A stretch of 6,235 bases of DNA from positions 1-6,235 of the forward strand of contig CAMAQI010000142.1 in assembly GCA_945860255.1 (NCBI GenBank), read 5' to 3'. Of the stretch, positions 1 through 5,627 are shown in pieces. This DNA comes from Methylacidiphilum caldifontis (GTDB lineage Bacteria; Verrucomicrobiota; Verrucomicrobiia; Methylacidiphilales; CAMAQI01). The notes beneath the pieces were generated by a model. It ran no database searches. It was not told the origin of the DNA and worked only from the letters and a program-made list of their open reading frames with translations. Within the stretch, counting starts at the first letter, position 1. The number at the start of each line of letters is the position of its first letter. The position numbers were made by a program, and so were the translations under genes.

Positions 1-603
1 CCCCTCTTTTCTCAATTCACGATTGCTTTCTTGGATTAAAAATTGACCCAGTAAAAATCGATTCTGTGACTCTTTCTGAATCTTTGCATTTCTCAAAAGA
101 GCAATCGCCTCGGAACTCTTTTGGGTCAGCCGATAATAGTCAACTCCCAAAAGGATCTCCCGTTGCGAGAGGTGGTCCCGTAAAGGAAGTAAGTGCTCCC
201 ACTGAACGGCAGCCAGATCAAATCGCTTCAGCACCAATAAGAGATCTAAATAGAAGCCTCGATCCTCCTGAGTGAGTTGTTTGCGTTTCTCTAACTCTTG
301 CCAATAAAACAGAGCTCGATCCATCCGCGCCTCGGAATAGACCCGCGCCATAATTCTCCACCCCATTTCATTATGCGGATTCAGTTGCAGCCCCAAATCG
401 GCCTGTTGAAAAGCCAGCTCCCACTGTTTCGCCTCAACCGCCTTCATCCCTCTCTCGGTGATCGAGTAAGATCGAACCGATTGTAACCAATGCCAAAGCG
501 GTTTTGCGGTAAGCCCCAGAAGCAGGAGGAGTGAAAAAATAAGCCCTAGAATCCAAAACCGAGAGAAAATTTTCTTTGAATCTGATTTAAAGTCCTCTTG
601 CAC
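1..603 (-). CDS. Membrane-anchored TPR-like protein, C-terminus cut by window edge
   Basis: The minus strand is open from about 648 to the left edge and reads as a coherent protein of at least 201 residues. A short charged N-terminus (rich in K, D, S) is followed by one hydrophobic helix at about residues 16-33 (FWILGLIFSLLLLLGL), which suggests a single-pass anchor with a cytoplasmic N-terminus. After it come amphipathic helix pairs with TPR character: residues with the pattern G-x-K-A-V-E-x-x-x-W-x-x-A, then A-x-x-x-L-x-L-N-P-H-N at about 50-75, and further helical repeats to the edge. TPR repeats normally mediate protein-protein contacts; no enzymatic motif is visible. The start is uncertain. 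I chose GTG at 603; an in-frame TTG at 630 has AAGG about 9 bases upstream and would add nine residues. It is transcribed divergently from the prephenate dehydratase gene. The specific function is unknown. Confidence 0.8.
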   Translation of the reverse strand, partial: MQEDFKSDSKKIFSRFWILGLIFSLLLLLGLTAKPLWHWLQSVRSYSITERGMKAVEAKQWELAFQQADLGLQLNPHNEMGWRIMARVYSEARMDRALFYWQELEKRKQLTQEDRGFYLDLLLVLKRFDLAAVQWEHLLPLRDHLSQREILLGVDYYRLTQKSSEAIALLRNAKIQKESQNRFLLGQFLIQESNRELRKEG

Positions 604-713
604 CCCGTTATCTAATCGAAAAAGGAGCAAAGGAGCAATCCTTGACTTTCAGAGGAGAGAAAAGGGGGTCCGGTAAGATTTTGTTGAATAACTGTTTGAC
701 TAATATAGAGTTG

Positions 714-748
714 CATTTTGTGACGTTAAAATGTAAATCGCAACGATT
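714..748. promoter_or_regulatory. Two short inverted repeats, possible operator in the divergent intergenic region
   Basis: Two adjacent dyads lie between the divergent genes. CATTTT (714-719) pairs with AAAATG (728-733) across an 8-base spacer. AATCG (736-740) pairs with CGATT (744-748) across CAA. The second dyad falls on the predicted transcription start of the left-facing promoter, where a repressor would act. No regulator is encoded in the window, and short AT-rich dyads arise easily by chance. Confidence 0.25.
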
Positions 749-749
749 C

Positions 750-758
750 ATTATATCA
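750..758 (-). promoter_or_regulatory. Extended -10 promoter candidate for the left-facing TPR gene
   Basis: On the minus strand this reads TGATATAAT, a perfect TATAAT hexamer (755-750) with the TG of an extended -10 element. The hexamer 17 bases further upstream (778-773, TTATTC) is a poor -35, which is tolerable for extended -10 promoters. The expected start of transcription is near 743, giving a leader of about 140 bases before the GTG at 603. The region is AT-rich, so a chance match is possible. Confidence 0.4.
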
Positions 759-786
759 AAAAATCTTTAAAAGAATAAGAGCAAAC

Positions 787-1614
787 ATGAAATTAAAAGA
801 ATTGGTTTACTTCGGAAAATCCGGGAGTTTCACGCATACCGTTGCTAAGCGTATCTCAAAATCATCTATTTTAGTTTCTAAATCGACTATCCAAGAGGTC
901 GTAGATTACGTTAAGGAAGATCCCTCTCGCCAAGGAGTCATTCCGATTGAAAACACATCGGGCGGAATGATCGTCGATACGATTGACAGTATTGTTTCTA
1001 GAACGAACACGCTCACCATTCAACATGAGTATGCCTTAAATATCAGACTGCATTTGATGGTAAAGCGATCTGGAGCAATCAAGAAAATATATTCTCATTT
1101 CGCTCCTTTGCATCACTGTAAAAATTGGATTAAAGAGAATTATCCTTTAGCCGATTGCGTCCCTGTCGATAGCACATCAGAGGCAGCGGATCGAGCATCA
1201 AAAGAAAAGGGAGCCGCCGCAATTGCACAGGCAGTCTCCGCTCAGGAATATGGTTTAAAAATAATTAAACGAAATATCGGCGATCATCCTTTGAATATCA
1301 CCCAGTTCTATCTTATTGGACACCCTTCCTCAATTAAGAAGAGCGCCCAAGAAACAAGTTTATCGATCACCTTAAAAGATCATGTCGGAAGCTTGCAGAA
1401 GGCTTTAGCGGGCTTCGCTAAGTATAAGCTTAATTTAAGAAGAATTATCTCCCGCCCAATGGGGGGGAAGATAAATAGGTATCTATTCTTTCTTTCGATA
1501 GATGCCCCTATTGGCGATCCCTTAATGGATAAATCAATTGCTTTAGTGAGAAAGACAAGTGAAGAGGTTCGTGTCCTTGGCTCCTACCCCGTTCATGCCC
1601 CATTTGAGACTTGA
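787..1614 (+). CDS. pheA: Prephenate dehydratase with ACT domain (atypical motifs)
   Basis: This enzyme would convert prephenate to phenylpyruvate in cytosolic phenylalanine synthesis. At 275 residues it matches the stand-alone dehydratase form, with no chorismate mutase domain. The catalytic domain spans about residues 5-180. Recognisable elements are GKSGSFTH (10-17, usually GPxGTFxxxA), GVIPIENTSGG (50-60), STSEAA (129-134), an AAIA block (144-147) and NITQF (170-174), which holds the catalytic Thr172. The ACT domain spans about 190-270, with a G-S-L-x-x-A-L-x-x-F segment at 201-210 and ISRP at 221-224. Three substitutions stand out: TRF is TQF, ESRP is ISRP and GALV-type is GSLQ. The last two motifs form the phenylalanine allosteric site in known enzymes, so feedback inhibition may be weakened. 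The ATG at 787 has only a weak purine-rich stretch before it. The family call is firm; activity and regulation are inferred. Confidence 0.85.
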   Translation: MKLKELVYFGKSGSFTHTVAKRISKSSILVSKSTIQEVVDYVKEDPSRQGVIPIENTSGGMIVDTIDSIVSRTNTLTIQHEYALNIRLHLMVKRSGAIKKIYSHFAPLHHCKNWIKENYPLADCVPVDSTSEAADRASKEKGAAAIAQAVSAQEYGLKIIKRNIGDHPLNITQFYLIGHPSSIKKSAQETSLSITLKDHVGSLQKALAGFAKYKLNLRRIISRPMGGKINRYLFFLSIDAPIGDPLMDKSIALVRKTSEEVRVLGSYPVHAPFET

Positions 1615-1796
1615 TTTCTATTGGCCCTTTCAATTCGGGGTGTAAGGACTCGGTTTCTTGGCGTCATGCTCGACTGGATAGCAAGTCTGGCAATGTCAAT
1701 TTGCGATGGAAACACCTTTGCGGCTCTCAAATCCTCCCGCTCCGAGCCTCTGGATTTATTGAAGTAGAATCAGTTGTTAGTTGTTTAAAGGAAATT

Positions 1797-1814
1797 TGGA
1801 CAGAGCTGGATGCG
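1797..1814 (-). repeat. Imperfect copy of the tRNA-Tyr 3' end
   Basis: Compared with 1872-1889, the last 18 bases of the tRNA gene including the discriminator, 16 of 18 positions match and 11 in a row are identical (CAGAGCTGGAT on the plus strand). The two copies have the same orientation and lie 75 bp apart. Duplicated tRNA 3' ends are typical of integration sites. A relic of a second tRNA gene or chance are the alternatives, since only 57 bp lie between the copies. Confidence 0.4.
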
Positions 1815-1845
1815 CCCTGAGGACTATCCCCGCACCATCCAATAA
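1810..1845 (+). pseudogene. Possible remnant of an IS1595-family transposase N-terminus
   Basis: One frame reads MRPEDYPRTIQ and then stops (TAA, 1843-1845). PEDYPRT close to the N-terminus is a hallmark I associate with IS1595-type (ISXO2-like) transposases, where it precedes the zinc-ribbon region. Nothing after the stop continues the family in any frame, so at most about ten codons survive. The match is short and recalled from memory, not searched. The same bases also form an imperfect hairpin (GGATG at 1808-1812 against CATCC at 1836-1840). Confidence 0.35.
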
Positions 1846-1846
1846 G

Positions 1847-1857
1847 CGCCTCCGGCG
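1847..1857 (-). terminator. Weak terminator-like hairpin after tRNA-Tyr
   Basis: CGCC-TCC-GGCG forms a compact 4-bp GC stem with a 3-base loop about 15 bases past the tRNA 3' end. On the minus strand it is followed by CTTATT, a poor T-tract. It could help end or process the tRNA transcript, but it is short of a standard intrinsic terminator. Confidence 0.2.
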
Positions 1858-1871
1858 ATAGTATGAAACTC

Positions 1872-1953
1872 TGGGCAGAGCTGGATTCGAACCAGCGAAG
1901 TCATAGACAGCAGATTTACAGTCTGCCCCGTTTGGCCACTCCGGAATCTGCCC
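1872..1953 (-). tRNA. tRNA-Tyr (anticodon GUA)
   Basis: The minus strand folds into a class II tRNA of 82 bases with its discriminator. The 7-bp acceptor stem is GGGCAGA with TCTGCCC, followed by discriminator A (1872). The anticodon stem-loop is GCAGA-CTGTAAA-TCTGC with anticodon GTA, identical in its core to typical bacterial tRNA-Tyr. A long variable arm follows, then a T arm GCTGG-TTCGAAT-CCAGC. The 3' CCA is not encoded: the bases after the discriminator are GAG, so a CCA-adding enzyme is needed. The tRNA delivers tyrosine at UAU and UAC codons. It is transcribed against the flanking plus-strand genes from its own promoter. Confidence 0.97.
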
Positions 1954-1970
1954 GTAATAGTGGAGAGGTA

Positions 1971-1999
1971 GTCTTAGGAAAAGAATGCGTCTCTGTCAA
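1971..1999 (-). promoter_or_regulatory. Promoter of tRNA-Tyr
   Basis: On the minus strand a perfect -35 hexamer TTGACA (1999-1994) is followed after exactly 17 bases by TAAGAC (1976-1971), a partial match to TATAAT. Transcription would start near 1964, about ten bases before the mature tRNA 5' end at 1953. Position and spacing fit a sigma-70-type promoter dedicated to the tRNA. Confidence 0.65.
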
Positions 2000-2080
2000 T
2001 TCCTTTACCGAAAATTCAACGAAAATAACAATATTTGCTTTAAAATGAATTCATCGGCAGTGTAGAGATCGATTTCCTCT

Positions 2081-3595
2081 ATGAGCGCTCCAAATCTTAC
2101 TCCTCAAGGCCAAAAAACGGTCAAACAAATCCTCGATCTTTTAAAAACGACTGAGTTTATTCCAGCAATAAGTCAAATCCTCGAAATCATCCAAGATCTC
2201 TCCTCAAAAAACCAGAACGCTCAAATTCAAGAGCTGGTCGATGCGATCTCCAAAGACTTAGGACTAACCTCCAAGATTATCATTGCCGCGAATACGGTTC
2301 ATTTTAACCATACAGGCCAAAGAATTCATACGATTACGGAAGCGATTCATCAAGTTGGCCTTTCCGAAATTAGAAGTCTTGTCGTCACTCTCCTTTTTCT
2401 TTCTCCCCTTCAAGATCCCTTAAGAAGTGAAGAGATTCGCAATGTCTCCTCTATCGCTCTGATCAGTGGACTGATCGCTCAAAAAGTTGAGCTTCTTGTT
2501 GCTGTCGAATCCCCTGAAGAGATCTTGATTTGTTCGACCTTAAGACATTACGGAAGACTTCTGATCACTAATTTTCTCTCCGAAGAGATTGGCCTGCTGC
2601 CAGAAGATATCGATTTCCAAGGGAAAGAGGCCTTTTATCAGGGAAAGATCGGACTGACTCCGCTTGAACTCGGGTATCATGTCGCCTCGGCAATGAATCT
2701 TTCCTCTGTCATTCTCAAAAGCATGGAGGAATTCCACGAAAATCGAATCCCTTCGTTGATCAAAGATTCTGAGGGAATGGCGCTCATTGTCTCCTCTTTT
2801 TCAATGTCTCTCTGTCATATATTAGAGGCAAAAAATATTAATCCCGAAGTCGTTGGCGAACGGTTTAAAGATCTCGCCGCGGAATACGCAGGGATTCTTA
2901 AGGTCGATTACCATATTATCACCGAACTCTTAGAAGGGGTTCGTAAGGAACTTGAACAGTTTGAATCCCTTTACCACCTCCCCCCCTTTCAAAGCGATTT
3001 CATTGATCGAATCACTTGTGTGAATCATGGATTGGGAACCACCAGTCTGCAATCGATTCACCTCAAGCCAACGACCTCTACCGATACCTTTGTACTGGCA
3101 CTTCAAGAGATCACGGAGATGCTCACCTCTGAAAAGACGACCTCGACCAATATTTTTCAAAAAATTGTCCCAACCGTTCATGAGGCCCTGCGACTCCGTA
3201 ACTGCGTTATTCTCATCAAAGAAGCAAAAGAAACACTATTTCATGTCAATGAAGCAGTGGGACAAAATGCTTTTGAGTTTCGAACAGAGTTTAAAATTAA
3301 TTTAGAGGGCAAAGATCTCTTTTCCGCGTGTCTCCTCCGAGCGGATGATGTGCTTCTTCAAAACTTAACGGAACCTAAAATCCATCAACATCTTCCTGCG
3401 TGGTATAAATCGATCAGTCCTGCCGGAACTGCCTTTTTACTCCCGATCAAAGATAACGATCAAATGATCGGAGTGATTTATGGAGATAAAGTTGATATCG
3501 GTAGTATCTCCTTTACTCCTGATATTTTAAGAAATCTAAAGGCACTTCGAAATCAAATTAGAATCGCTCGCAAACTCTTTCCGACCCATCACTAA
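2081..3595 (+). CDS. HDOD-GAF domain signalling protein
   Basis: This is a 504-residue soluble protein with no signal peptide or membrane helix. An HDOD domain covers about residues 20-230. It has the typical early segment FIPAISQILEIIQDL, then ISKDLGLTSKIIIAAN (57-71), ITEAIHQVGLSEIRSLV (85-101) and the degenerate HD position LRHYGRLLI (154-162), where His-Asp is His-Tyr. HDOD domains generally lack HD-phosphohydrolase metal ligands and act as regulatory scaffolds. Residues 280-297 form a charged helix that may act as a linker. A GAF-like domain covers about 335-500, ending with the characteristic FLLPIKDNDQMIGVIYGDK strand pair (452-470). GAF domains bind small ligands or mediate dimerisation. 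The start lacks a clear Shine-Dalgarno. The dus gene follows after 54 bp with no terminator seen, so co-transcription is possible. The pathway served is not evident. Confidence 0.85.
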   Translation: MSAPNLTPQGQKTVKQILDLLKTTEFIPAISQILEIIQDLSSKNQNAQIQELVDAISKDLGLTSKIIIAANTVHFNHTGQRIHTITEAIHQVGLSEIRSLVVTLLFLSPLQDPLRSEEIRNVSSIALISGLIAQKVELLVAVESPEEILICSTLRHYGRLLITNFLSEEIGLLPEDIDFQGKEAFYQGKIGLTPLELGYHVASAMNLSSVILKSMEEFHENRIPSLIKDSEGMALIVSSFSMSLCHILEAKNINPEVVGERFKDLAAEYAGILKVDYHIITELLEGVRKELEQFESLYHLPPFQSDFIDRITCVNHGLGTTSLQSIHLKPTTSTDTFVLALQEITEMLTSEKTTSTNIFQKIVPTVHEALRLRNCVILIKEAKETLFHVNEAVGQNAFEFRTEFKINLEGKDLFSACLLRADDVLLQNLTEPKIHQHLPAWYKSISPAGTAFLLPIKDNDQMIGVIYGDKVDIGSISFTPDILRNLKALRNQIRIARKLFPTHH

Positions 3596-3649
3596 TCGAT
3601 TTTCAGAATCTGTGAGCTCCTTAAACAATCATAACGACTATTTTAAATC

Positions 3650-4780
3650 ATGAAAGCGCTCGCCCTCGGCTCTCTTCAACTGTCAACTCCCCTGACTCTT
3701 TCTCCCTTGGCAGGATATACCAATCTTCCCATGCGCATGGTGATCCGTGAAATTGGGGGGATCGGTCTTTGCACGACCGATCTTGTGAATGCTCGATCGT
3801 TAATCGAAAAAAATCCTAAAGCGATTAAATTGATCGAATCTCATCCCCTCGATAAACCGTTTGCAGTCCAACTCTTTGGCTCCGTTGCCTCTGAGATGGT
3901 CGAGGCCTCGAAAATCGTCGCCGATCTCGGAGTCGATTCGATCGATATCAATATGGGATGCCCCGTTCGCAAGGTCGTCAAAATCGGAGGAGGCTCCGCA
4001 ATGATGACGCAATGCGTTCAAACCGCAGCCCTCGTCAGACAAATGGTCAATGCCGTCAAAATCCCGATCACCTGCAAAATGCGTCTTGGCTGGGATGAAG
4101 AGAATATCACGGCCCCAGAACTCGCCGTTGCTCTCGAAGAGGCGGGGGTCACGGCGATCACCGTTCACGGGCGAACACGTGAGCAAGGATTCGAGGGAAG
4201 CGTTCATCTTCATGGGATTCGTCGGGTCGTTGAGGCGGTGAAAACCATTCCAGTCATTGGCAATGGAGATGTTACCTCTCCTCATGCCGCGGCGATGATG
4301 TGGAAGGAAACTGGATGCACCGGAATTGGAATTGGACGCGGGGCTTTTTATAATCCTTGGATTTTCAAACAGATCATCGAATTCATGGAGACCGGAGTCT
4401 GCCCTCCAGAACCCTCTTTCGAGGAACGAATCCGTGTTCTCACCAGGCATCTGGATTGGATGGTTCAGGTCTTTGGCGAGACCCATGGCTGTCGTCTCTT
4501 CCGCAAGGTCGGCCCCTGGTATTCGAAACGATTTGGTCCCTCCTCCTTTTTTAACAAAAAAATAGTTCTTTTGACCTCACGTACACAGTACGATGAAATT
4601 ATCTCTACCTACCGTGAGTGGAGAAGTCGCTTCCTCGATGAATCCGGCGAATTACAGCCGCGCTATCGTCCCGAGGAATTGGGCTTAAATTTTCGAGAGT
4701 GCCTTCCTGAAGATTCGGAGCCTGCGGTCGCTAAAAGAGTCGCCATCCCCGTTCCTAAAGGGCCGCAGGAGCTCTGGTAA
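3650..4780 (+). CDS. dusB: tRNA-dihydrouridine synthase, DusB-like
   Basis: This flavoenzyme reduces specific uridines in the tRNA D-loop to dihydrouridine, using FMN and NADPH. The TIM-barrel domain carries the family signatures in order: SPLAGYTNLPMR (18-29), AVQLFGS (72-78), DINMGCP (99-105) with catalytic Cys104, GGGSAMM (113-119), TCKMRLGW (141-148) with Lys143, TVHGRT (171-176), VIGNGDV (202-208) and GIGRGAFYNPWIF (227-239). The last segments bind the FMN phosphate. GGGSAMM fits DusB better than the GxxGAxLM of DusA. A helical tRNA-binding domain follows to about residue 330. The remaining 45 or so residues form a proline- and charge-rich tail, so the protein is somewhat longer than the usual 320-350 residues. 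No Shine-Dalgarno is visible before ATG 3650. The enzyme family is certain; the DusB subtype is likely. Confidence 0.93.
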   Translation: MKALALGSLQLSTPLTLSPLAGYTNLPMRMVIREIGGIGLCTTDLVNARSLIEKNPKAIKLIESHPLDKPFAVQLFGSVASEMVEASKIVADLGVDSIDINMGCPVRKVVKIGGGSAMMTQCVQTAALVRQMVNAVKIPITCKMRLGWDEENITAPELAVALEEAGVTAITVHGRTREQGFEGSVHLHGIRRVVEAVKTIPVIGNGDVTSPHAAAMMWKETGCTGIGIGRGAFYNPWIFKQIIEFMETGVCPPEPSFEERIRVLTRHLDWMVQVFGETHGCRLFRKVGPWYSKRFGPSSFFNKKIVLLTSRTQYDEIISTYREWRSRFLDESGELQPRYRPEELGLNFRECLPEDSEPAVAKRVAIPVPKGPQELW

Positions 4781-4789
4781 AATCGAAAG

Positions 4790-4892
4790 GTGCTCGTCCC
4801 TTTTTCTAAGCGGGGTAGCACGATAGCCTGTTAGTCAGATAGCTTAAAGTCATTTGAAAGGCAGGTTTAAACCACTGAGTCTCCTCAGGAGA
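4790..4892. other. Convergent intergenic region with several small hairpins
   Basis: Between the facing ends of dus (4780) and pyrF (4897) lie GTGCT (4790-4794) pairing with AGCAC (4817-4821), with CCC and GGG inside. There is also a perfect palindrome GGTTTAAACC (4864-4873), and TCTCC (4880-4884) pairs with GGAGA (4888-4892). The last stem is just past the pyrF stop. None has a clean T-tract, so assigning it as a terminator in either direction is tentative. A structured RNA is an unsupported alternative. Confidence 0.3.
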
Positions 4893-4896
4893 GAAT

Positions 4897-5589
4897 CTAA
4901 GGTACGGAGATTGATGCGATGATACGATGTGCCGCCTCGACTGGATCTTGAGCCTGAGTAATCGGTCGTCCGATCACTAAGTAGCTGCTCCCTTTTTGAA
5001 TCGCTTCAGCCGCCGAAAGGGTTCTTTTCTGATCCCCTTTTGCCTCCTCGGGGCCGCGGATTCCTGGAGTTACAAGAGTCACCGTTTTCGAAACTTTCTC
5101 CCGAATAAACTCCACTTCGTATGGAGAGCAGACAAGTCCCTTTAATCCCGACTCGACAGCAAGAGTCGCCAAGGAAAGGACTTGATCGGACACGGTGCGA
5201 TTCACTCCGATCTCCCGAATCCCCTCCTCATTCATGCTCGTTAATACGGTGACTCCTAAAATTTCAGTCCCTGATCCATCAGCCCCTTGAAGTGCATAGT
5301 TCATCATCTCCGATCCTCCGGAGGTATGGATTGTGAGAAAACGAACCTCCAAATCGACGCACGATTTCACCGCTTTTCGAACGGTCTCAGGAATATCGTG
5401 AAATTTTAAATCGAGAAAAACATCAACCTCTCGTTTACGCAGTTGATGGATAATTTCGGGGCCGGTTCTGGTAAAGAGTTGTTTTCCCACTTTAAAAAAA
5501 TCGATCGCCCCATGAAGTCGATCGACGAGCTGTAACGCCTCTTCTGCGGAATCATAATCTAATGCAACGATGATCGGGGACTTGCTCAT
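4897..5589 (-). CDS. pyrF: Orotidine 5'-phosphate decarboxylase
   Basis: It catalyses the last step of de novo UMP synthesis, decarboxylating OMP in the cytosol. From ATG 5589 the product is 230 residues, typical of the bacterial short type. The catalytic Lys-Asp-Lys-Asp set is present: Lys33 in FFKVGK, then Asp60, Lys62 and Asp65 in DLKFHDIP. Asp11 in VALDY contacts the ribose in family structures. Phosphate-binding parts are TPGIRG (174-179), GDQKR (185-189) and IGRPIT (206-211). The usual Asn after HDIP is Glu here (HDIPET). I prefer ATG 5589, which starts MSKSPIIVALDY and has AAGAAG about six bases upstream. An in-frame TTG at 5631, overlapping the upstream stop as TTGA, would add 14 residues that the family normally lacks. 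It lies 38 bp downstream of the glycosylase gene and is probably co-transcribed with it. Confidence 0.95.
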   Translation of the reverse strand: MSKSPIIVALDYDSAEEALQLVDRLHGAIDFFKVGKQLFTRTGPEIIHQLRKREVDVFLDLKFHDIPETVRKAVKSCVDLEVRFLTIHTSGGSEMMNYALQGADGSGTEILGVTVLTSMNEEGIREIGVNRTVSDQVLSLATLAVESGLKGLVCSPYEVEFIREKVSKTVTLVTPGIRGPEEAKGDQKRTLSAAEAIQKGSSYLVIGRPITQAQDPVEAAHRIIASISVP

Positions 5590-5627
5590 AGCTATCTTCT
5601 TAATCGGCTCCCTTTTAAAGTCGAGCC

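Larger units (their letters stand above)
1615..1871. other. Non-coding stretch between pheA and tRNA-Tyr
   Basis: No frame on either strand gives a recognisable protein with a plausible start. The stretch holds no clear pheA terminator. Its right end contains the 18-bp copy of the tRNA 3' end, the transposase-like scrap and a small GC hairpin, each listed separately. The rest may be decayed sequence left by past insertion or deletion, but nothing in it is identifiable to me. Confidence 0.5.

Noticed and set aside
66..486. Two plus-strand open frames near the left edge
   Set aside because: Both are antisense to the TPR-like membrane protein, whose frame is open throughout with coherent protein composition.
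681..709. TTGTTG, 17-base spacer, TATAGA as a pheA promoter
   Set aside because: Both hexamers are partial matches in an AT-rich region and several other equally weak pairs exist nearby, so none can be chosen.
1611..1820. 69-codon open frame overlapping the end of pheA
   Set aside because: It has no family resemblance, no ribosome-binding site and runs through the tRNA-end repeat; it looks like chance.
1863..2048. Open frame starting MKLWAELDSNQRSHRQQIYSLP
   Set aside because: It is the antisense reading of tRNA-Tyr plus its promoter, a classic spurious protein seen over tyrosine tRNA genes.
2045..2054. Perfect palindrome ATGAATTCAT upstream of the HDOD gene
   Set aside because: A 10-bp AT-rich palindrome is expected by chance and no convincing -35 and -10 pair surrounds it.
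3800..4486. 228-codon open frame antisense to dus
   Set aside because: It lies wholly opposite a well-conserved enzyme, shows no recognisable domain and has low-complexity Asp/Gly/Asn-rich content typical of a shadow frame.
4826..4888. Possible extra tRNA suggested by GGTTTAAACC and an AGTCAGATAGC segment
   Set aside because: No acceptor, D and anticodon stems can be arranged around these motifs at tRNA spacing.
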